64,000 bases of DNA from Weissella fangxianensis (GTDB taxonomy: Bacteria > Bacillota > Bacilli > Lactobacillales > Lactobacillaceae): NCBI RefSeq assembly GCF_024718545.1, contig NZ_JAMXDB010000004.1, positions 1-64,000 of the forward strand. Reading direction: 5' to 3'. The notes beneath the pieces are model-generated. The model was not told the DNA's origin and did no database searches. It saw only the letters and a list, made by a program, of their open reading frames with translations. Every line of letters starts with the position of its first letter. The stretch's first letter is position 1. Below are positions 62,264 through 64,000 of the stretch, piece by piece. The translations under genes were made by a program, and so were the position numbers.

Positions 62264-64000
62264 ATGGATTTACAAAATTTACAAGACCAATTATTTGGCT
62301 TTTTGAAAGGAAATCCAACCCAAGCGTATCCAGCACAAACGTTAACAGATGGGTTGCGATTAAATGATGCGAATGCCTTCAAATCAGTTGTACAAGCCTT
62401 AGCAGCTTTGGAACGTGCTGGCAAAGTTAAAGTTAATGATGCAGGTGCATTTCAATATAATGCGGATCATGAAGGAGTTATTGGTACATTTAAGGCCAAT
62501 GACAAGGGGTTCGGATTTGTTCATTATGATGAAAAAGCACCAGATGTGTTTGTTAACCCAGATAATACGGCTTTTGCAACGCAAGGCGATGAAGTGCGTG
62601 TAAAGTTGCTTAATAAGGGCGACGATAAGCGTGGCCCTGAAGGTAAGATCGAAGAAATTATTACGCGTGGTCGCGAACATGTTGTTGGCGAATTTTCCTT
62701 AGGTAGTGCTTACAAGGGTTATGTTGGTAGTATACGCTTAACTGATAAGAAGTTTTCTTCTTTTGAATTTTTGGTTAAAGAAGGTGGCTTGGTAGCGACA
62801 GATGGCGAAGTTGTTATGGCTTCAATCGCAACGTATCCGTCTGCTGAAATGCCAAAGCACTTTACGGGTGTGATAACAGATAAAATTGGTTATAAGGATG
62901 ATCCGGGTGTTGATATTTTAGAGATTGTTTATAATCATGATGTGCCACACGTATTCCCTAAAGATGCGATGAAACAAGCCGAGGACATTCCTGATGAAGT
63001 ATTAGATAGTGAACGTGAGGGTCGTGAGGATATCACTGACCAACCATTAGTAACCATTGATTCTATCGAGTCAAAGGATTTGGATGATGCAGTTGTTGTA
63101 TGGAAGCTGCCAAATGGTAATTTCCATTTGGGTGTTCATATTGCTGATGTCTCACATTATGCGGTTGAAGGCACGCCACTAGATGAAGAGGCTTATAATC
63201 GAGGCACATCTGTTTATCTAACGGATCGTGTGATACCAATGTTACCTCGTAAAATTTCAAATGGCATTGCTTCTCTAAATCCAGGTGTTGATCGACTAGC
63301 TATGTCAGCTGAAATGGAGTTTACACCAAAAGGTAACTTAGTTAGTCACCGTCTGCACACATCAGTGATGCGATCACATGCTCGGATGACTTATAAAGCA
63401 GTTAATGCAATTTTGGATGGTGATGAAGAAACCCGTTCGGAGTATGCGGAACTAGTGCCAATGTTTGAAGAGATGGCTGAGTTGCACAATATTTTGTCGG
63501 CAAAACGTACTGCTAGAGGTGCAATCGAGTTCGATGCGCCTGAGGCAAAGATTATTGTTGATGAAGAGGGTAAACCAACGGATATCGAATTACGTGAACG
63601 TGGTTTATCAGAGCGAATTATTGAATCATTTATGCTAGCGGCTAATGAAACTGTTGCAATGCATTTCGATCTAGCTAAGGTCCCATTCTTGTATCGTATA
63701 CACGAAGCACCAGATGCTGATCGTGTGCAGAGTTTTGTTGATTTTGTTAAAGCCTTAGGGGCACCAGTTAAGTTGGATCCTGAGAAGGTAAAGTCAACTG
63801 ATTTGCAAGCTATTCATAATTTCTTCGTCGACCGTCCTGAAGAACAGATGGTTTCAACGATGATGTTGCGGACAATGAAACAAGCAAAGTATTCAAATGA
63901 TCCGCTGGGGCACTTTGGTATTGGTGCAGAATATTATACACACTTTACTTCGCCTATTCGCCGCTATCCTGATTTAACAGTCCATCGTCTGATTAAATGG
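62264..64000 (+). CDS. rnr: Ribonuclease R, N-terminal 579 codons (partial)
   Basis: The frame opens at ATG 62264 and is still open at the window end. It is a 3'-5' exonuclease that degrades structured RNA and works with tmRNA in quality control. An N-terminal helix-turn-helix part (about 1-65) is followed by cold-shock domains (GVIGTFKANDKGFGFVHYD near 71). The RNB catalytic domain has TIDSIESKDLDDAV near 265 with the metal-binding Asp residues and HYAVEGTPLDEEAYNRGTSVYL near 298. The visible end reads FTSPIRRYPDLTVHRLIKW. The S1 domain lies beyond the window. Confidence 0.95.
   Translation, partial: MDLQNLQDQLFGFLKGNPTQAYPAQTLTDGLRLNDANAFKSVVQALAALERAGKVKVNDAGAFQYNADHEGVIGTFKANDKGFGFVHYDEKAPDVFVNPDNTAFATQGDEVRVKLLNKGDDKRGPEGKIEEIITRGREHVVGEFSLGSAYKGYVGSIRLTDKKFSSFEFLVKEGGLVATDGEVVMASIATYPSAEMPKHFTGVITDKIGYKDDPGVDILEIVYNHDVPHVFPKDAMKQAEDIPDEVLDSEREGREDITDQPLVTIDSIESKDLDDAVVVWKLPNGNFHLGVHIADVSHYAVEGTPLDEEAYNRGTSVYLTDRVIPMLPRKISNGIASLNPGVDRLAMSAEMEFTPKGNLVSHRLHTSVMRSHARMTYKAVNAILDGDEETRSEYAELVPMFEEMAELHNILSAKRTARGAIEFDAPEAKIIVDEEGKPTDIELRERGLSERIIESFMLAANETVAMHFDLAKVPFLYRIHEAPDADRVQSFVDFVKALGAPVKLDPEKVKSTDLQAIHNFFVDRPEEQMVSTMMLRTMKQAKYSNDPLGHFGIGAEYYTHFTSPIRRYPDLTVHRLIKW

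Overview
This window looks like chromosome of a low-GC lactic acid bacterium. The Leuconostoc/Weissella branch of the Lactobacillaceae is the best guess, inferred from gene content and protein style only; I could not run a search. Supporting signs are AT-rich intergenic DNA, strong GGAGG-type ribosome binding sites, CcpA-type cre sites, a T-box leader, a PyrR-type attenuator, an L20-type leader before infC, and a tmRNA ending its tag in ALAA. Most of the sequence is ordinary housekeeping DNA, but several gaps between genes hold strong promoters and terminators with no protein between them.

Layout. 1-2.1 kb: the right end of an IS3-family element, tRNA-Leu, a HAD phosphatase, a small membrane protein and a Ser-fMet-Ser tRNA array. 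2.1-7.5 kb: a P-type-ATPase-like protein that has lost its catalytic aspartate, RNase Y, a 900-base RNA-rich gap, then a Phe/Tyr-rich leader peptide with a multi-state attenuator in front of a PfoR/EIIC-like membrane protein. 7.6-18.4 kb: a Bce-type ABC pair behind a palindromic operator, fructokinase, UppP, an arylsulfotransferase-like protein, PepC, an orphan T-box and a hydratase-family protein. 18.5-20.1 kb: a worn phage-like remnant lying against the 3' end of the tmRNA gene. 20.7-33.6 kb: guaC, an MscS channel, a codB-topB-codA cluster, a two-component system, a sugar uptake protein, galM and pgi. 33.8-40.8 kb: efp, a Gls24-family gene, nusB, infC-rpmI-rplT (with an oversized L20), a short prepilin peptidase, rpsL, rpsG and fusA. 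41-52 kb: potABCD, a cyclophilin, a universal stress protein, a structured RNA, a lone RelB-like antitoxin, hprK, gpsA, galU and trxB. 52-64 kb: a phosphatase, fabH, ptsHI, a GH13 glucosidase, tpiA, a serine-rich secreted protein, eno, secG and the first 579 codons of rnr.

How the genes work together. Sugar use is a recurring theme: HPr, enzyme I, HPr kinase, fructokinase, Pgi, TpiA, enolase, GalM, a GH13 enzyme and a GRP-family transporter. cre-like sites lie before ptsH, the GH13 gene, fructokinase and pgi, and also before the unassigned RNA at about 5.7 kb. Translation is the second theme (IF-3, L35, L20, S12, S7, EF-G, EF-P, tmRNA). The most unusual items are the attenuator at 6.2-6.4 kb, the CcpA-site RNA at 5.7-6.0 kb, the L20 with a HeH/LEM-like tail, and the pseudo-ATPase.
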